Shown: one piece after another, positions 26,799-36,726 of the stretch
Layout: the number at the start of each line of letters is the position of its first letter
Numbering within the stretch: the first letter of the stretch is position 1
Assembly (NCBI GenBank): GCA_023443515.1
Contig: JAEZUC010000111.1
Span: 12,971 to 76,970 of the forward strand
Length of the DNA stretch: 64,000 nt
Direction of reading: 5' to 3'
Source of the DNA: Bacillota bacterium
Lineage (GTDB): Bacteria; Bacillota; Clostridia; Acetivibrionales; DSM-1351
Position numbers and translations under genes: made by a program
The notes under the pieces: model-generated
Told to the model about the DNA's origin: nothing
Seen by the model: the letters and a program-made list of their open reading frames with translations, nothing else
Databases searched by the model: none

Positions 26799-28550
26799 AT
26801 GAAAAAGATTTTAGGGAGAGTTCTGTCTCTACTGACAGCGGTTGCAATGTCATGTACCGTCCTTGCAACCGTTCCTTCTCCGGTACAGGCTGCGTATCCA
26901 GTACCTGTAAATGTTGAAGCAGAGGCCTGTACTCTCAGCAACGGTGCTACGATTGCTACAAATGTCTATGGAACAGAATATCCGGGTTATTCTGGGGACG
27001 GTTTTGTATGGGCCTCCAATTCAGGAACAATAACTTTAGAGGTTACAGTGCCTAAAAGTGCAATGTATGAACTTTCAACACGCTGTTGGATGTATCTGGG
27101 CAGTCTGGGTGAATCCAGACTTCAGGTTGTAAGCATCAACGGTGTATCTCAGGGCAACTTTTATATTCCAAACAAAGGCGGTTGGACTGATTACAGTTTT
27201 GGATTCTTCTACCTGGAAGCAGGAACGGCAAAAATAGAGATTGGAACATCCGGAAGCTGGGGTTTCATACTGTATGACAAAATATCCTTTGACTATGCAG
27301 ACATGCCAGATTTAAAAATAGACCCTGCCACATGTGATGCAAAGGCTACCCCCGAAACAAAGTCTCTCATGAATTATCTTACCAGTGTATACGGAAACCA
27401 TGTTATATCCGGTCAGCAGGAAATTTATGGTGGTGGCAATAACGGAGATTCAGAACTAGAATTTAAGTATATTTATGATAAGACAGGCAAATATCCTGCT
27501 ATCAGAGGGTTTGACCTGATGAACTACAACCCGCTTTACGGATGGGAAGATGGTACAACAGACCGTATGATACAGTGGGTAAAAGAAAAAGGCGGTATTG
27601 CAACATCCTCCTGGCATATAAATGTACCCGCAGATTTCACAAGCTACAAGCTGGGTGACAAACTGGATTGGACAAAATGTACTTATAAACCGACTGCCAG
27701 CTTTAATACAGCCAACTGTCTTGATTCAACAACAAAGGAATATGCTTACCTCATGATGGCAATCGATGATCTCGCGAAGCAACTCCTTATTCTTCAGGAT
27801 GCTAAAGTACCTGTGCTTTTTAGACCATTCCACGAAGCTGAAGGCAATAACAACACCGACGGTTCGGGTGCTTGGTTCTGGTGGGGTTCCGCAGGTTCAG
27901 ATGTTTACAAGGAACTCTGGAAGCTTCTTTATACAACCCTGACTGAAAAATATGGTATACATAATGTAATATGGGAAGTTAACCTTTATACATATGCAAA
28001 TTCTCTCGAATGGTATCCCGGTGACCAATATGTCGATATTGTTGCTTATGATAAGTACGAAGGCTCACCCTACACTTGGAAAACAAGCGCTGCAACAACA
28101 GCCTTTCTGACACTTGTAAATGATACAAACGATACAAAGATGGTAGCAATGACTGAAAATGACGTTATACCTGACATACAGAACATAGTTAACGAAGGTG
28201 CTTGGTGGTTGTACTTCTGTCCATGGTACGGTGATTTTTTAACCAGTTCAAGATATAATGATCCCGTACTGCTGAACACTATATATAACAGTCAGTATGT
28301 AGTAACACTGGATGAGTTGCCAGCAGATATTTACGGTTCTGCACCGTCAGCCGGAACAGCTGGAGATCTGAATTCAGACGGAAATTTTGATGCCATAGAT
28401 TTCGGTCTATTAAAATCATATTTATTGCTTGATACTCCCATCAACTTAGCAAATGCAGACGTAGATGGCAATGGACAAGTAAATGCATTGGACTTTTCAT
28501 ACATGAAGCAAAAGCTTCTTGGCAAAATTGATAAATTCCCGGTTGAATAA
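26799..28550 (+). CDS. cellulosomal GH26 beta-mannanase (CBM35-like - GH26 - dockerin)
   Basis: 583 residues. A signal peptide ends near VQAAYP. Residues about 37-165 (VNVEAEACTLSNGATI, then GGWTDYSFGFFYLEAG) form a CBM35-like carbohydrate-binding module. The GH26 catalytic domain holds the acid/base Glu in LFRPFHEAEG (near 344) and the nucleophile Glu in AMTENDVIP (near 452). A two-repeat type-I dockerin ends the protein (GDLNSDGNFDAIDFGLLKSY and ADVDGNGQVNALDFSYMKQK), so it is incorporated in the cellulosome. GH26 enzymes cut beta-1,4-mannan. AAAGGAG precedes the ATG. Its terminator lies between it and the convergent chitinase gene. Confidence 0.93.
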   Translation: MKKILGRVLSLLTAVAMSCTVLATVPSPVQAAYPVPVNVEAEACTLSNGATIATNVYGTEYPGYSGDGFVWASNSGTITLEVTVPKSAMYELSTRCWMYLGSLGESRLQVVSINGVSQGNFYIPNKGGWTDYSFGFFYLEAGTAKIEIGTSGSWGFILYDKISFDYADMPDLKIDPATCDAKATPETKSLMNYLTSVYGNHVISGQQEIYGGGNNGDSELEFKYIYDKTGKYPAIRGFDLMNYNPLYGWEDGTTDRMIQWVKEKGGIATSSWHINVPADFTSYKLGDKLDWTKCTYKPTASFNTANCLDSTTKEYAYLMMAIDDLAKQLLILQDAKVPVLFRPFHEAEGNNNTDGSGAWFWWGSAGSDVYKELWKLLYTTLTEKYGIHNVIWEVNLYTYANSLEWYPGDQYVDIVAYDKYEGSPYTWKTSAATTAFLTLVNDTNDTKMVAMTENDVIPDIQNIVNEGAWWLYFCPWYGDFLTSSRYNDPVLLNTIYNSQYVVTLDELPADIYGSAPSAGTAGDLNSDGNFDAIDFGLLKSYLLLDTPINLANADVDGNGQVNALDFSYMKQKLLGKIDKFPVE

Positions 28551-28579
28551 AATATTTATTTGACTATCTAAATTTTTAT

Positions 28580-28622
28580 GCTGTCGCATGAGTGATTAAT
28601 ATCCCCTATGCGACAGCTTTTA
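28580..28622 (+). terminator. rho-independent terminator between GH26 and GH18 genes
   Basis: Perfect 10-bp arms GCTGTCGCAT (28580-28589) and ATGCGACAGC (28608-28617) are followed by TTTTATT on the plus strand, 30 bases after the GH26 stop. Confidence 0.85.
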
Positions 28623-28642
28623 TTATGTCAACAACCAATCAT

Positions 28643-30094
28643 TTAAAATGGCTTTGGGGTACTCTTCTCTAATAATATCATTTTTAGAATTGTAAGATCC
28701 AGAGCATCAATATTACCATCATTATTAACATCAGCAATAGTCATATTCATCAAAGTACCCTTGCCTAAAAGGAAAGACTTGAGCAGAGCAAAATCGATAG
28801 CATCCAGTACTCCGTCCTCATTTACGTCCCCATAGTAAAGTACAACCTCAGGCACTTTATTAATATTTAGACTCCGGGCAATCACATTCTGAAGTACTGA
28901 GTATTTATCGTACGAAAATTCCCAGAACATAGCACCCCCAAGACCCATTTTCTTTATATAATCGGCCTTACAGCCAATTGACTCTTCATCTTCGTATGTA
29001 ATAAAAGTACTTCCGTTATACAAATAAGGTACTTTGGCAACATCGTCCCAATAGCGCACATAATTATTTTTACTGACATAATTTTCAGCAATATCCCAAT
29101 AATCAAATACAGCAGCTTCAAATGTACCGCTTCCATAGCCTGCAGAGGATGGTGCCTCTCCGCTTTTAAAAAGGCCCGAACCATTAGGATCAATTACGTT
29201 AACCCACCCTTTTCCAGAGAAAGCAAGCCCCAGATTTAAGTCAGCCGGAACTACTCCCGCAGAAATATAATTCTCAATGGTGGTTGATACGCAAGGATTA
29301 CCGGAATCTGCATACAGCGGAGTATTGTGGTTGGTTGTTTTATCCCATGTACCATGATAATCATAAGTCATAACATTTATATAATCCAGATATTTCATCA
29401 TTTCTGCAACTTTACAATTTGCTATGAATTTAGCATCCGACGCTCCGGCAATACTCAATACATATTCTTTTCCATCCTGTTCTCCCCGTGCATCCAATGC
29501 AGTTCTTATCTCTTTGAGCAGTAAAATGTAGTTATCACCGTCGTCCGGCCTATGAGGAATATTATCTCCGCCTTGCACAGGAAATTCCCAGTCAAGATCT
29601 ACACCGTCAAAGCCGTATTTAACAACAAAATCAACTGCAGATCGGGCACATGCCTTTCTCAGTGTATCTGAAGCCGCTACATCAGAGAAATTCTTTGACC
29701 AGGTCCATCCTCCTACCGAAATAACTGTCTTGATATGAGGATGCTGTTGTTTCAATTTTATCAGCTGTCCAAAATGACCCCTTAGTTCGGTTTCCCATGT
29801 GTCGTCCCCATAAGGTTTTTGGGTATCAATCCACGGGTCTCCCACTGTAACAGTTCCGTCAGCAGATAAATTTGCAAATGCAAAGTTAATATGAGTCAGC
29901 AAAGAAGGATTAATATCTCCCACCTCTACGGCTCTCTTATATCCGCCCCATGAAGTAAAATATGCTACATTTCTGTATGTATGTTCCGTTTGATTGCCGG
30001 GTTTTACCGTGTCATTTGCGGCAACACTTAAAATTCCTGAACAACTGAGCATTAGTGATGCTATTAATGAGAATACCATCAATTTTAGTTTCAT
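28643..30094 (-). CDS. cellulosomal GH18 chitinase with dockerin
   Basis: 483 residues. A signal peptide ends near SVAAND. The GH18 barrel starts RNVAYFTSWGGYKRA, has KTVISVGGWTWS on strand 3 and the catalytic DGVDLDWEFP (DxxDxDxE, near residue 165), then MTYDYHGTWD. The C-terminus is a type-I dockerin of two repeats (GDVNEDGVLDAIDFALLKSF and ADVNNDGNIDALDLTILKMI). It hydrolyses chitin or related beta-1,4-GlcNAc polymers at the cellulosome, probably fungal walls in decaying plant matter. GGGGAAG precedes the ATG. The gene is convergent with the GH26 mannanase and appears monocistronic. Confidence 0.93.
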   Translation of the reverse strand: MKLKLMVFSLIASLMLSCSGILSVAANDTVKPGNQTEHTYRNVAYFTSWGGYKRAVEVGDINPSLLTHINFAFANLSADGTVTVGDPWIDTQKPYGDDTWETELRGHFGQLIKLKQQHPHIKTVISVGGWTWSKNFSDVAASDTLRKACARSAVDFVVKYGFDGVDLDWEFPVQGGDNIPHRPDDGDNYILLLKEIRTALDARGEQDGKEYVLSIAGASDAKFIANCKVAEMMKYLDYINVMTYDYHGTWDKTTNHNTPLYADSGNPCVSTTIENYISAGVVPADLNLGLAFSGKGWVNVIDPNGSGLFKSGEAPSSAGYGSGTFEAAVFDYWDIAENYVSKNNYVRYWDDVAKVPYLYNGSTFITYEDEESIGCKADYIKKMGLGGAMFWEFSYDKYSVLQNVIARSLNINKVPEVVLYYGDVNEDGVLDAIDFALLKSFLLGKGTLMNMTIADVNNDGNIDALDLTILKMILLEKSTPKPF

Positions 30095-30299
30095 TTAACA
30101 CTTCCCCTTTCTTAAATTTTTATTTAAATTATATCATAATATACAATAATTGTATTTTATTACTAATATTTCGACTCTTTGCAATAAAAAAAGCCCTGGA
30201 ATATAAATTAATTCCAAGACTTATTTAATAAAGTTTTTATTTACTCCCAGGGAGTTAAAGGAAATCTCAGGTTGTAGTAATATGATATGTTTTCATATT

Positions 30300-31187
30300 T
30301 TAGATACCAAGGACGGCTATGTCAGTATAAGCTTTCATTCGGTTAAGGGTTTTTTCAGGTGTCAACGAAAACAGACCGGCTGATGAAATTTCTTCAGTTT
30401 TAACCCACTGTTCAAGTTTACTGCGGTCAATATTAAATCCAAGGGAAAGGAAAAAATTTTCAAAATCCGAAAAGGAACTGAAAGGTTCATCAATTTGCCG
30501 GGAAGATGACTGTGCAATTACATTTCGATACTCATAGTCTTTATATATATCATTCTTCGGAGGACAGTCACCTGTAATCCAAAGTCCACCGTGTACAGAT
30601 AGAGTTTTCTGAACAAATTTGGCCAAGTTCAGCATATCTTCCCGTGACAGATACCAGAAAAGACCTTCTGACACTATTATTACGGACTTACCCTGTTTAA
30701 ACTGACCAATAGATTTCACAATAAAATCAAGATCACTAATATTTGTTAAATCTACACCAATTAATTCATTTGGTTTAGCAGGAAGTCCAAGATTCTCATA
30801 TATTTTATCTTTGATTTCAACCATTGGAGGATAGTCTATTTCAATATATGGGATATCTTTAAACTCCAGACGACGTGAGGATAATCCTGCTCCCAATTCA
30901 ATAACCTGACAATATCCTATTTTATCAACCTGCTCTCTCAGCGTATAGCTGAGCGCTTTATGGCGTGCTTCTAACTCAACAGCCAGATTTGCAACAAATT
31001 GTTCAGGCTCAAAGGAAAAATTCCATTTATTTGCAAGCCTGATAGTCTCTGAAAATATAGCATTAGAATATGGAATGTCTGTAAATATCTTTGGAAAAGC
31101 AGTCAAGAAAGCTGTTCTCATAGTATTTTGCTGTTCTTTTGAATACTCAGTTCCTTTGAAAGTGTAGTGATGATAATTCGTGTTCAT
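30300..31187 (-). CDS. SAM-dependent O-methyltransferase of the LCM/Tcmp family
   Basis: 295 residues. The SAM site reads VIELGAGLSSRRL; further landmarks are YIEIDYPPMVEIKDKIYENL and SEGLFWYLSREDML, all typical of the leucine-carboxyl-methyltransferase-like (TcmP) family of polyketide/carboxyl O-methyltransferases. It follows a second methyltransferase with a one-base gap and is the last gene of a three-gene minus-strand operon with a membrane protein. The substrate is unknown; nothing in the context identifies a pathway. Confidence 0.82.
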   Translation of the reverse strand: MNTNYHHYTFKGTEYSKEQQNTMRTAFLTAFPKIFTDIPYSNAIFSETIRLANKWNFSFEPEQFVANLAVELEARHKALSYTLREQVDKIGYCQVIELGAGLSSRRLEFKDIPYIEIDYPPMVEIKDKIYENLGLPAKPNELIGVDLTNISDLDFIVKSIGQFKQGKSVIIVSEGLFWYLSREDMLNLAKFVQKTLSVHGGLWITGDCPPKNDIYKDYEYRNVIAQSSSRQIDEPFSSFSDFENFFLSLGFNIDRSKLEQWVKTEEISSAGLFSLTPEKTLNRMKAYTDIAVLGI

Positions 31188-31188
31188 T

Positions 31189-31902
31189 TTATGCCTCCAA
31201 TTTCAACGCCCGTGCTGTAATAATAACTCTACGCTCAGTTATAGTAACTTTATTATCCGGTGTCAGTTCATCAATAATATGTTTATCACTCTTCGGTGAA
31301 AAACCACGAATAGTTGGTGTTGTTAAAAGAAGCTCTATCAGACCTTCCCTTGTTAAGGTGGTATTAAATGTTACTATATCCATGCTTTCAATATTGAAAA
31401 ATGGTTTTATCATTCTCCCGAGATAATTTAGTCCCTCTGAAGGAGATTTGTTTAGGTTACGTCCCCTCCAACCAAATTCGTCTTTACCAAATGCAGTTTT
31501 CAATTCAATTTTATCGTCACAGCAAAGAGCTTCAACCACTAATAAACCATTCTCACAAAGTAAGCGGTGAGCCTCTGTTGGCAACCAAGTCGTAAGAAAA
31601 GCTGTACATAAGTCGTAGGAATGTGAAGGTAACGGCACATCCATATTATCTCCATGGCAGAGTCTAATATTCGCTATGTTAGCTTTAGTTATATTATATG
31701 CTGCCTTAGTCAGCATATCCATATTAATGTCAACGCAATCCATATGGGCTATATTTTGGGCAATTTTAATATCTTTTCTGCATGTCCCGCACCCAAGATC
31801 AACAGCTATCATCTTATTTTTAAGTAACGGTACGATATAATTACATATATCGTAATCCAGAGATCTGATTTTCAAACTATCATAATTCGCAGAATAAAGC
31901 AT
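31189..31902 (-). CDS. class I SAM-dependent methyltransferase
   Basis: 237 residues with motif I AVDLGCGTCRKD, motif II CVDINMDML and motif III-like HSYDLCTAFLTTWLP of Rossmann-fold methyltransferases. The C-terminal third (GLIELLLTTPTIRGFSPKSD) is specific to this protein. It is adjacent to the LCM-like methyltransferase (one-base gap) and 16 bases after the membrane protein gene. Two dissimilar methyltransferases made together suggest a short modification pathway. The target is unknown. Confidence 0.8.
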   Translation of the reverse strand: MLYSANYDSLKIRSLDYDICNYIVPLLKNKMIAVDLGCGTCRKDIKIAQNIAHMDCVDINMDMLTKAAYNITKANIANIRLCHGDNMDVPLPSHSYDLCTAFLTTWLPTEAHRLLCENGLLVVEALCCDDKIELKTAFGKDEFGWRGRNLNKSPSEGLNYLGRMIKPFFNIESMDIVTFNTTLTREGLIELLLTTPTIRGFSPKSDKHIIDELTPDNKVTITERRVIITARALKLEA

Positions 31903-31918
31903 TATTATACCCTCTACA

Positions 31919-32494
31919 CTAATTCATTTTAGAAAAATCCAATGTCCCGACAGTTGCGGGTGTTTCAAAATTTGATGACATTTTATTGATTCTGGATGAT
32001 TTACGTGATCTATTTAATTTTATTTCGAGAGTAAAAGTTTTGTTATAGTTAACTTTTTTATGTAAATCTGTTCTTGATATAACTCTCAGCATAAGTGAAA
32101 GACTGGTTGAATTGTCATGATCCACATCCCCCACTGAATAACCCTGGCATACCGCTGTAACCAATGTCTCATCCTGCCCTGCTTTACATACACTGTAACA
32201 ATATATAGCATCATAACACCGTTTTCCGGGTGACCATGAAAGTACTAAAAATCCTTCACTGTTATGTTGTGCACAATCATTCTGAAATTTTGTAAAAGAA
32301 CCAACAAGAGACCAAGTACCCTCAAGGTTATGTAAAATAGCATTTCTAAGATCTGCGGTGTCTTTAATAATTGCCTTTGTTCCTTCTAACTCTTCACGAA
32401 GATTTTTTAACTGGCGTGACTGTACTATAAGTTCTATTACACTGGCAATAATAACTAATATTGCAGGAAACAAATCTGTAAACAAATTTTTCAT
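31919..32494 (-). CDS. membrane-anchored protein of unknown function
   Basis: 191 residues: one N-terminal membrane helix (LFPAILVIIASVIELIVQS), a short coiled-coil (QLKNLREELEGTKAIIKD) and a strand-rich domain beginning LEGTWSLVGSFTKF, which recalls the start of lipocalin-like or small beta-barrel domains. I do not recognise the family. GAGAGGA precedes the ATG. It is the first gene of an apparent operon with two methyltransferases, so it may present or bind their substrate at the membrane (inference). Confidence 0.65.
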   Translation of the reverse strand: MKNLFTDLFPAILVIIASVIELIVQSRQLKNLREELEGTKAIIKDTADLRNAILHNLEGTWSLVGSFTKFQNDCAQHNSEGFLVLSWSPGKRCYDAIYCYSVCKAGQDETLVTAVCQGYSVGDVDHDNSTSLSLMLRVISRTDLHKKVNYNKTFTLEIKLNRSRKSSRINKMSSNFETPATVGTLDFSKMN

Positions 32495-32601
32495 TAATGA
32501 GTCCTCTCTTAAAACTGGAATCTTTTACTATTGTACAATTTAGAATTAACTAATTCAAGAAATTTTATCCATTATTTCTTTTTTATTACATATTTAGATA
32601 A

Positions 32602-32647
32602 AATACTTCTCTTGGTTTACCTGAAAGCATAAACCAAGAGAAGTATT
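32602..32647 (-). terminator. perfect 17-bp hairpin after the sensor kinase gene
   Basis: Arms 32602-32618 and 32631-32647 (AATACTTCTCTTGGTTT) are perfect complements with a 12-base loop and end in TTTTAT on the minus strand, 30 bases after the stop at 32676. Confidence 0.75.
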
Positions 32648-32675
32648 AGCAATGTTTTAAACATTTAATTTATCG

Positions 32676-35450
32676 TCAATCCATATATATATCTGAAAAT
32701 TCTATTGCAGCCGCTTGCATTATCCTGCTGTCATGAGGTGCAGACATTATAAATTCTTGATTTTTTCGTTTTACTTTTTTTGCAGGAAGTGTAAAATTGA
32801 AAGTTGTTCCTTTTCCTATTTCACTTTCTACGGTAATTGTCCCCCCTAAGACTGTAAGCAGCGCTTTTACCAATGACAAGCCGATTCCTGTTCCCTCTGC
32901 TTGTCTGGACAATGAACTGTCTACCTGACCAAACCTTTCAAATATTATCTTTAATTTACCTTTGGGTATCCCTATACCTTCGTCCCTTACCGAAACAGCT
33001 ACCTTTTTTTTATCGCAAGAAAGACAAACATGTATAGCTTTACCCTTTGGTGTGAATTTGATTGAATTTGATAAAAGGTTTAACATTATACGTTCGTACT
33101 TTTCCTCATCAATGCCAATCTCCATATAATCGCACTGCGTTGTGAATTCCAGCTCCAGTCCCTTTTGTTTTGCATAAAGGTCAACAGATTTTACTATGGC
33201 TTTAGTTAAAAATACAATATCCATGTTCTTTTTGTTAAATTTTACATGTCCTGCGTTATATCTTGTTATATCCAGCAAATTGTTTACAAGCCTAAGCTGT
33301 CGATAAGAATTTATTCTTATTCGTTGTAAATGCCTCTTTATATTATCTGATATCTGATTGCCATAAATACTTTCTACTGATTGTAGAGCTGCATTAATAA
33401 CGGTTAGTGGGGTTTTAAACTCATGGCTGATGGTTGCCAGAAACTCATCTTTCATTTTCATTGCGTTTTCGAGAGATTGATTTTTTTCTTTTTCTGCTTT
33501 TAAAAGTAGTTCCTGTTGCAGCTTTATCATTTGCTGATTTCTGATATTATCTGATACATTGCGGCTAATAATTACACCGTATAGCAGATTCCCATCCTCA
33601 TCGAATATAGGTGAGCCACTCACGCTGATATACATTGCTTTATCAGGCGATTTCATAAGCATGATTTTTTCTTCAACTGCTCTGCCATGCAGAATATGAT
33701 AATTAGGTGTATCCTCAAATAAAATTTTATTGCCTTCCAAATCAAAATATTCTACATATCTGTAGCTGTCCCCGGCATTTTGCATTTCTCCATTAATCCA
33801 CTTTCTTCCGGACTTATTTATAAGAATGTATTTTCCGTCTTTATCAAATACAAACAGAGCCTCTTTCATATTCTCCATAATTATTTCAAGCTGTTCTTTT
33901 TGCTGTCTGATTAATTGGCTCTGATTTTTAGATTCAGTTATATCCTGAATAAGGCAGGCAAATTGCCCCGATTTTGGGGAAAAGACTTTGATTAAAAAGT
34001 GACGGTTTAAAGTAACTGAGTGGCTTTCAAAAAATGCAGGCTTGCCATTATAAGCAACTTGTCCGAAGATTTTTGTCCATTCACCGGGGAGAATGGAAAC
34101 CTCACTGGAGGTTTTACCTATGATATGGTCGTCTATATCATTAAATACCTTATGCAGAGCCTTGTTTATAACCAAGTGGCGGTAGTCTGCGGGCTTTCCT
34201 GATTCATCACTAATTATCTCGGCAAGGAAAAACCCTTCATTCATATGTTCGAATAATGTACGATACCTTTCTTCGCTTTCTGACAGTGCCTCCTCTGACA
34301 TTTTTCGTTCAATAACATCCGCTGCCTGTCTGGCTAGTACATCAAGGAGGCTTAATTGACGTTCCGTGGGGCTATTGCATTTAGTCCAGTGTGTTGAGAT
34401 TACACCCAGAACTTTTCCATTACGTGAAATAAGAGGTGTGGACTGAACGGCATAAATACCGGTTTCCGTATATAATAACTGTTCTATTGAACCTTTCATG
34501 AAATCGCATTGCTGAACATCAGATACTATTACACGTTGCTGCGTACGCACAGCTTGCGAGCAAGACGTACATGTTTTTTTAACATCTACCCATTCCCAGG
34601 ACCTAACAGCATTGGGAGTGAACCCCCGATAACCCAGGAGCTTAAGTTTGCTTTCCTTATCGCTTTCGTCATAAAGAATTTGCATACTAGCATATTCAGA
34701 GCACATAATCATCATTGCCGAATCAATTATTCCATCATACAATGCCTGAATATTACCCTCCCGCAGAAGTTCTACACTTAGTCTTTGTATATTTCTGAGA
34801 TTTTCCAACTCTACTTCAAGTTGCTTCTTTTGCTGCTCAACCAGTAAGGATTTCTCTATAATCAGTTTGTTCTTTCGCCTGGTTTCTTCCTCTGCTTTAA
34901 GCTGATTTACTTTAGCCTCATATAAAGATGAAATAAGAAGTGATGCCATTCTTATTTGCATCCTGGCGATTTCCATTTCTTCATTGGTCAGCCTTTTAAA
35001 GGCATAAGCGTTTTGTATCAAGATATCCACATTAGTTCGATAAATGGCTGCCACAGCTTCCAGCTTATCTTTTATCAATGGTGGGTTTGTAACCCCTGCA
35101 TTAATACTACCTATTACCTGACCCTTATAAAAAATAGGTACAGCGTAGATATTAATGCCTCCCGAACACTCTTTTTCCAATGGCTCCTTTTTACCCATGC
35201 TTTCTTTGGAAACCCTCCAACAATCCTCATGACATATCCATTTACCTGAACTTACCGCCTCCTCTTGACACGTTCCAGCATTTTTTGATGAAATCTCGTT
35301 CAGAAAACTACAGTACTTCCCCTCAAAAATGCTATTTGCTATACTTCCATCTGCTTCATACAATGCTGTAGAGCTGTTTAAATACTGCATAAACATTTTC
35401 TGAATTATTATCAGAGTGTTTTCGTCTATAGCTTCTCTCAACCGCAACAT
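32676..35450 (-). CDS. orphan sensor histidine kinase: PocR-GAF-PAS-PAS-HisKA-HATPase
   Basis: About 924 residues, no membrane segment. Residues about 10-170 resemble the PocR sensory domain, with conserved Cys in NAGTCQEEAVSSGKWICHEDC and a closing GQVIGSINAG. A coiled coil, a GAF domain (residues about 240-400) and two PAS domains (SEERYRTLFEHMNEGFF; QLEIIMENMKEALFVFDKDG) follow. The kinase core has SHEFKTPL (near 677), NLLSNSIKFTPKG and GIGLSLVKALL. The ATG at 35450 follows GGGGGG; the longer open frame upstream lacks a ribosome site. PocR domains bind small molecules, often hydrocarbon derivatives. No response regulator is adjacent, so its partner lies elsewhere. Confidence 0.88.
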   Translation of the reverse strand: MLRLREAIDENTLIIIQKMFMQYLNSSTALYEADGSIANSIFEGKYCSFLNEISSKNAGTCQEEAVSSGKWICHEDCWRVSKESMGKKEPLEKECSGGINIYAVPIFYKGQVIGSINAGVTNPPLIKDKLEAVAAIYRTNVDILIQNAYAFKRLTNEEMEIARMQIRMASLLISSLYEAKVNQLKAEEETRRKNKLIIEKSLLVEQQKKQLEVELENLRNIQRLSVELLREGNIQALYDGIIDSAMMIMCSEYASMQILYDESDKESKLKLLGYRGFTPNAVRSWEWVDVKKTCTSCSQAVRTQQRVIVSDVQQCDFMKGSIEQLLYTETGIYAVQSTPLISRNGKVLGVISTHWTKCNSPTERQLSLLDVLARQAADVIERKMSEEALSESEERYRTLFEHMNEGFFLAEIISDESGKPADYRHLVINKALHKVFNDIDDHIIGKTSSEVSILPGEWTKIFGQVAYNGKPAFFESHSVTLNRHFLIKVFSPKSGQFACLIQDITESKNQSQLIRQQKEQLEIIMENMKEALFVFDKDGKYILINKSGRKWINGEMQNAGDSYRYVEYFDLEGNKILFEDTPNYHILHGRAVEEKIMLMKSPDKAMYISVSGSPIFDEDGNLLYGVIISRNVSDNIRNQQMIKLQQELLLKAEKEKNQSLENAMKMKDEFLATISHEFKTPLTVINAALQSVESIYGNQISDNIKRHLQRIRINSYRQLRLVNNLLDITRYNAGHVKFNKKNMDIVFLTKAIVKSVDLYAKQKGLELEFTTQCDYMEIGIDEEKYERIMLNLLSNSIKFTPKGKAIHVCLSCDKKKVAVSVRDEGIGIPKGKLKIIFERFGQVDSSLSRQAEGTGIGLSLVKALLTVLGGTITVESEIGKGTTFNFTLPAKKVKRKNQEFIMSAPHDSRIMQAAAIEFSDIYMD

Positions 35451-35626
35451 ATCGTGCCCCCCTAGACTTAAAAAATATATATTATGGTAAATTATTCTAT
35501 CAGATATGTTCATTATTTAATAGTCATATATTCCATAAATGTAAATTAAAGGGTAGGTTGAAATGTTATGATATGAGATATGCCTGCAATTCGGGTTATT
35601 AAATAACTAATTATCATCTTTGAATT

Positions 35627-36541
35627 CTATTCACCCACCACACCATCTCCATCACGATCATCCATATATTTATACAACCAGTGATCCTTTGTGATTGGCA
35701 TCTTAAATCCAGCCGCTTTTGCTTCAGCTATCGACACCTTACCATTGTGATTTTTATCTATAGCATCAATGTTATGATTCTTATCTGTAGTTGACGACTT
35801 AGGAGTAGTATTTGAGTTATTTAACTTATCAGGATTAACATTATCAAAATCATCAGTGATAACATTTCCCTTTAATGTATAGGTATAACGATAATGATTC
35901 GGAATCTGAGTCTTTGTATTGGGATAGGTAATAATTGCTTCAAAATTCGTGCAGCCTCCTGCATCCCTAATGTTCTTTTCCAGATATGCCTGGTCACCAT
36001 AACGGTTTAATGTACTATCCTGTGGTGTTATATTGTAGGCATTGGAAACCCCGCCCAAGGAATCAGCAATGACATGCCCCTGATCCAAATCTGCCCGCTC
36101 AGTACCGGGAACCTTTGCTTCCTCACGATAATACCGGCCATTTTCCAGCACCGGCTCCGTTTTCGCATTTTGGAGAATTATTTTTTTAGCCGTAACTCTG
36201 ATTAATTGTCCATATTGATTGGTGTATGCCCAATATTCTCTGCTACCATATCCAACATCAACTACAACCAGAGGTTTTCTTGTTCCTCTAGTATCCCCCC
36301 CGGCTACTTTAATTTCCTTGTACTTTCCTTGGGACGGGGACGATTCAGTTAGTTTACTTGACGCTTGAGCAGTAGCCTTGCTTGGTATTTTTCTTTGATT
36401 TTCGCTAGGAGCTGCGGATTTTATAGAGGCACTATTCTCTGTTAATGTCGAAGTTGAATTATTCTGCTCTGGAACGCTCTGTACCGAACAACCTGTTAAC
36501 AATGCTATTATTATTAAATAAGCAATTATGTACTTTCTCAT
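35627..36541 (-). CDS. lipoprotein DNA/RNA non-specific endonuclease with calcium-binding tail
   Basis: 304 residues. The lipobox LLTGCS marks a membrane-anchored lipoprotein. A Ser/Thr-rich linker (residues about 22-75) leads to a nuclease domain with DQGHVIADSLGG (catalytic His; compare DRGH in EndA/NucA) and NAYNITPQDSTLN (metal-binding Asn). The C-terminal part has DKNHNGKVSIAEA and ends DDRDGDGVVGE, EF-hand/Excalibur-like calcium motifs. It probably degrades extracellular nucleic acid or serves DNA uptake. AAGGAG precedes the ATG; monocistronic. Confidence 0.87.
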   Translation of the reverse strand: MRKYIIAYLIIIALLTGCSVQSVPEQNNSTSTLTENSASIKSAAPSENQRKIPSKATAQASSKLTESSPSQGKYKEIKVAGGDTRGTRKPLVVVDVGYGSREYWAYTNQYGQLIRVTAKKIILQNAKTEPVLENGRYYREEAKVPGTERADLDQGHVIADSLGGVSNAYNITPQDSTLNRYGDQAYLEKNIRDAGGCTNFEAIITYPNTKTQIPNHYRYTYTLKGNVITDDFDNVNPDKLNNSNTTPKSSTTDKNHNIDAIDKNHNGKVSIAEAKAAGFKMPITKDHWLYKYMDDRDGDGVVGE

Positions 36542-36672
36542 ATTTAGTCTCCTTAAGTTGCATTATTTATTAATCTGTGACCCTTCATATCTCATAATAA
36601 TCAGTAATACTGTCTTATATTAAGCTACCTCGTTATATCATAAAATATACATACTGAGCCCTAAAAAGGCAG

Positions 36673-36707
36673 TAAAAAACCGCATTTTCATTTGGCGAAT
36701 ATGCGGT
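36673..36707 (-). terminator. rho-independent terminator of the DUF262 operon
   Basis: On the minus strand ACCGCAT / ATGCGGT (arms 36701-36707 and 36679-36685) is followed by TTTTTT, 20 bases after the stop at 36727. Confidence 0.8.
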
Positions 36708-36726
36708 AATGATTTATTTGGCTGTT

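Noticed and set aside
26702..26917. 71-codon frame before the mannanase
   Set aside because: Overlaps the mannanase signal peptide in another frame; the AAAGGAG site serves the ATG at 26799.
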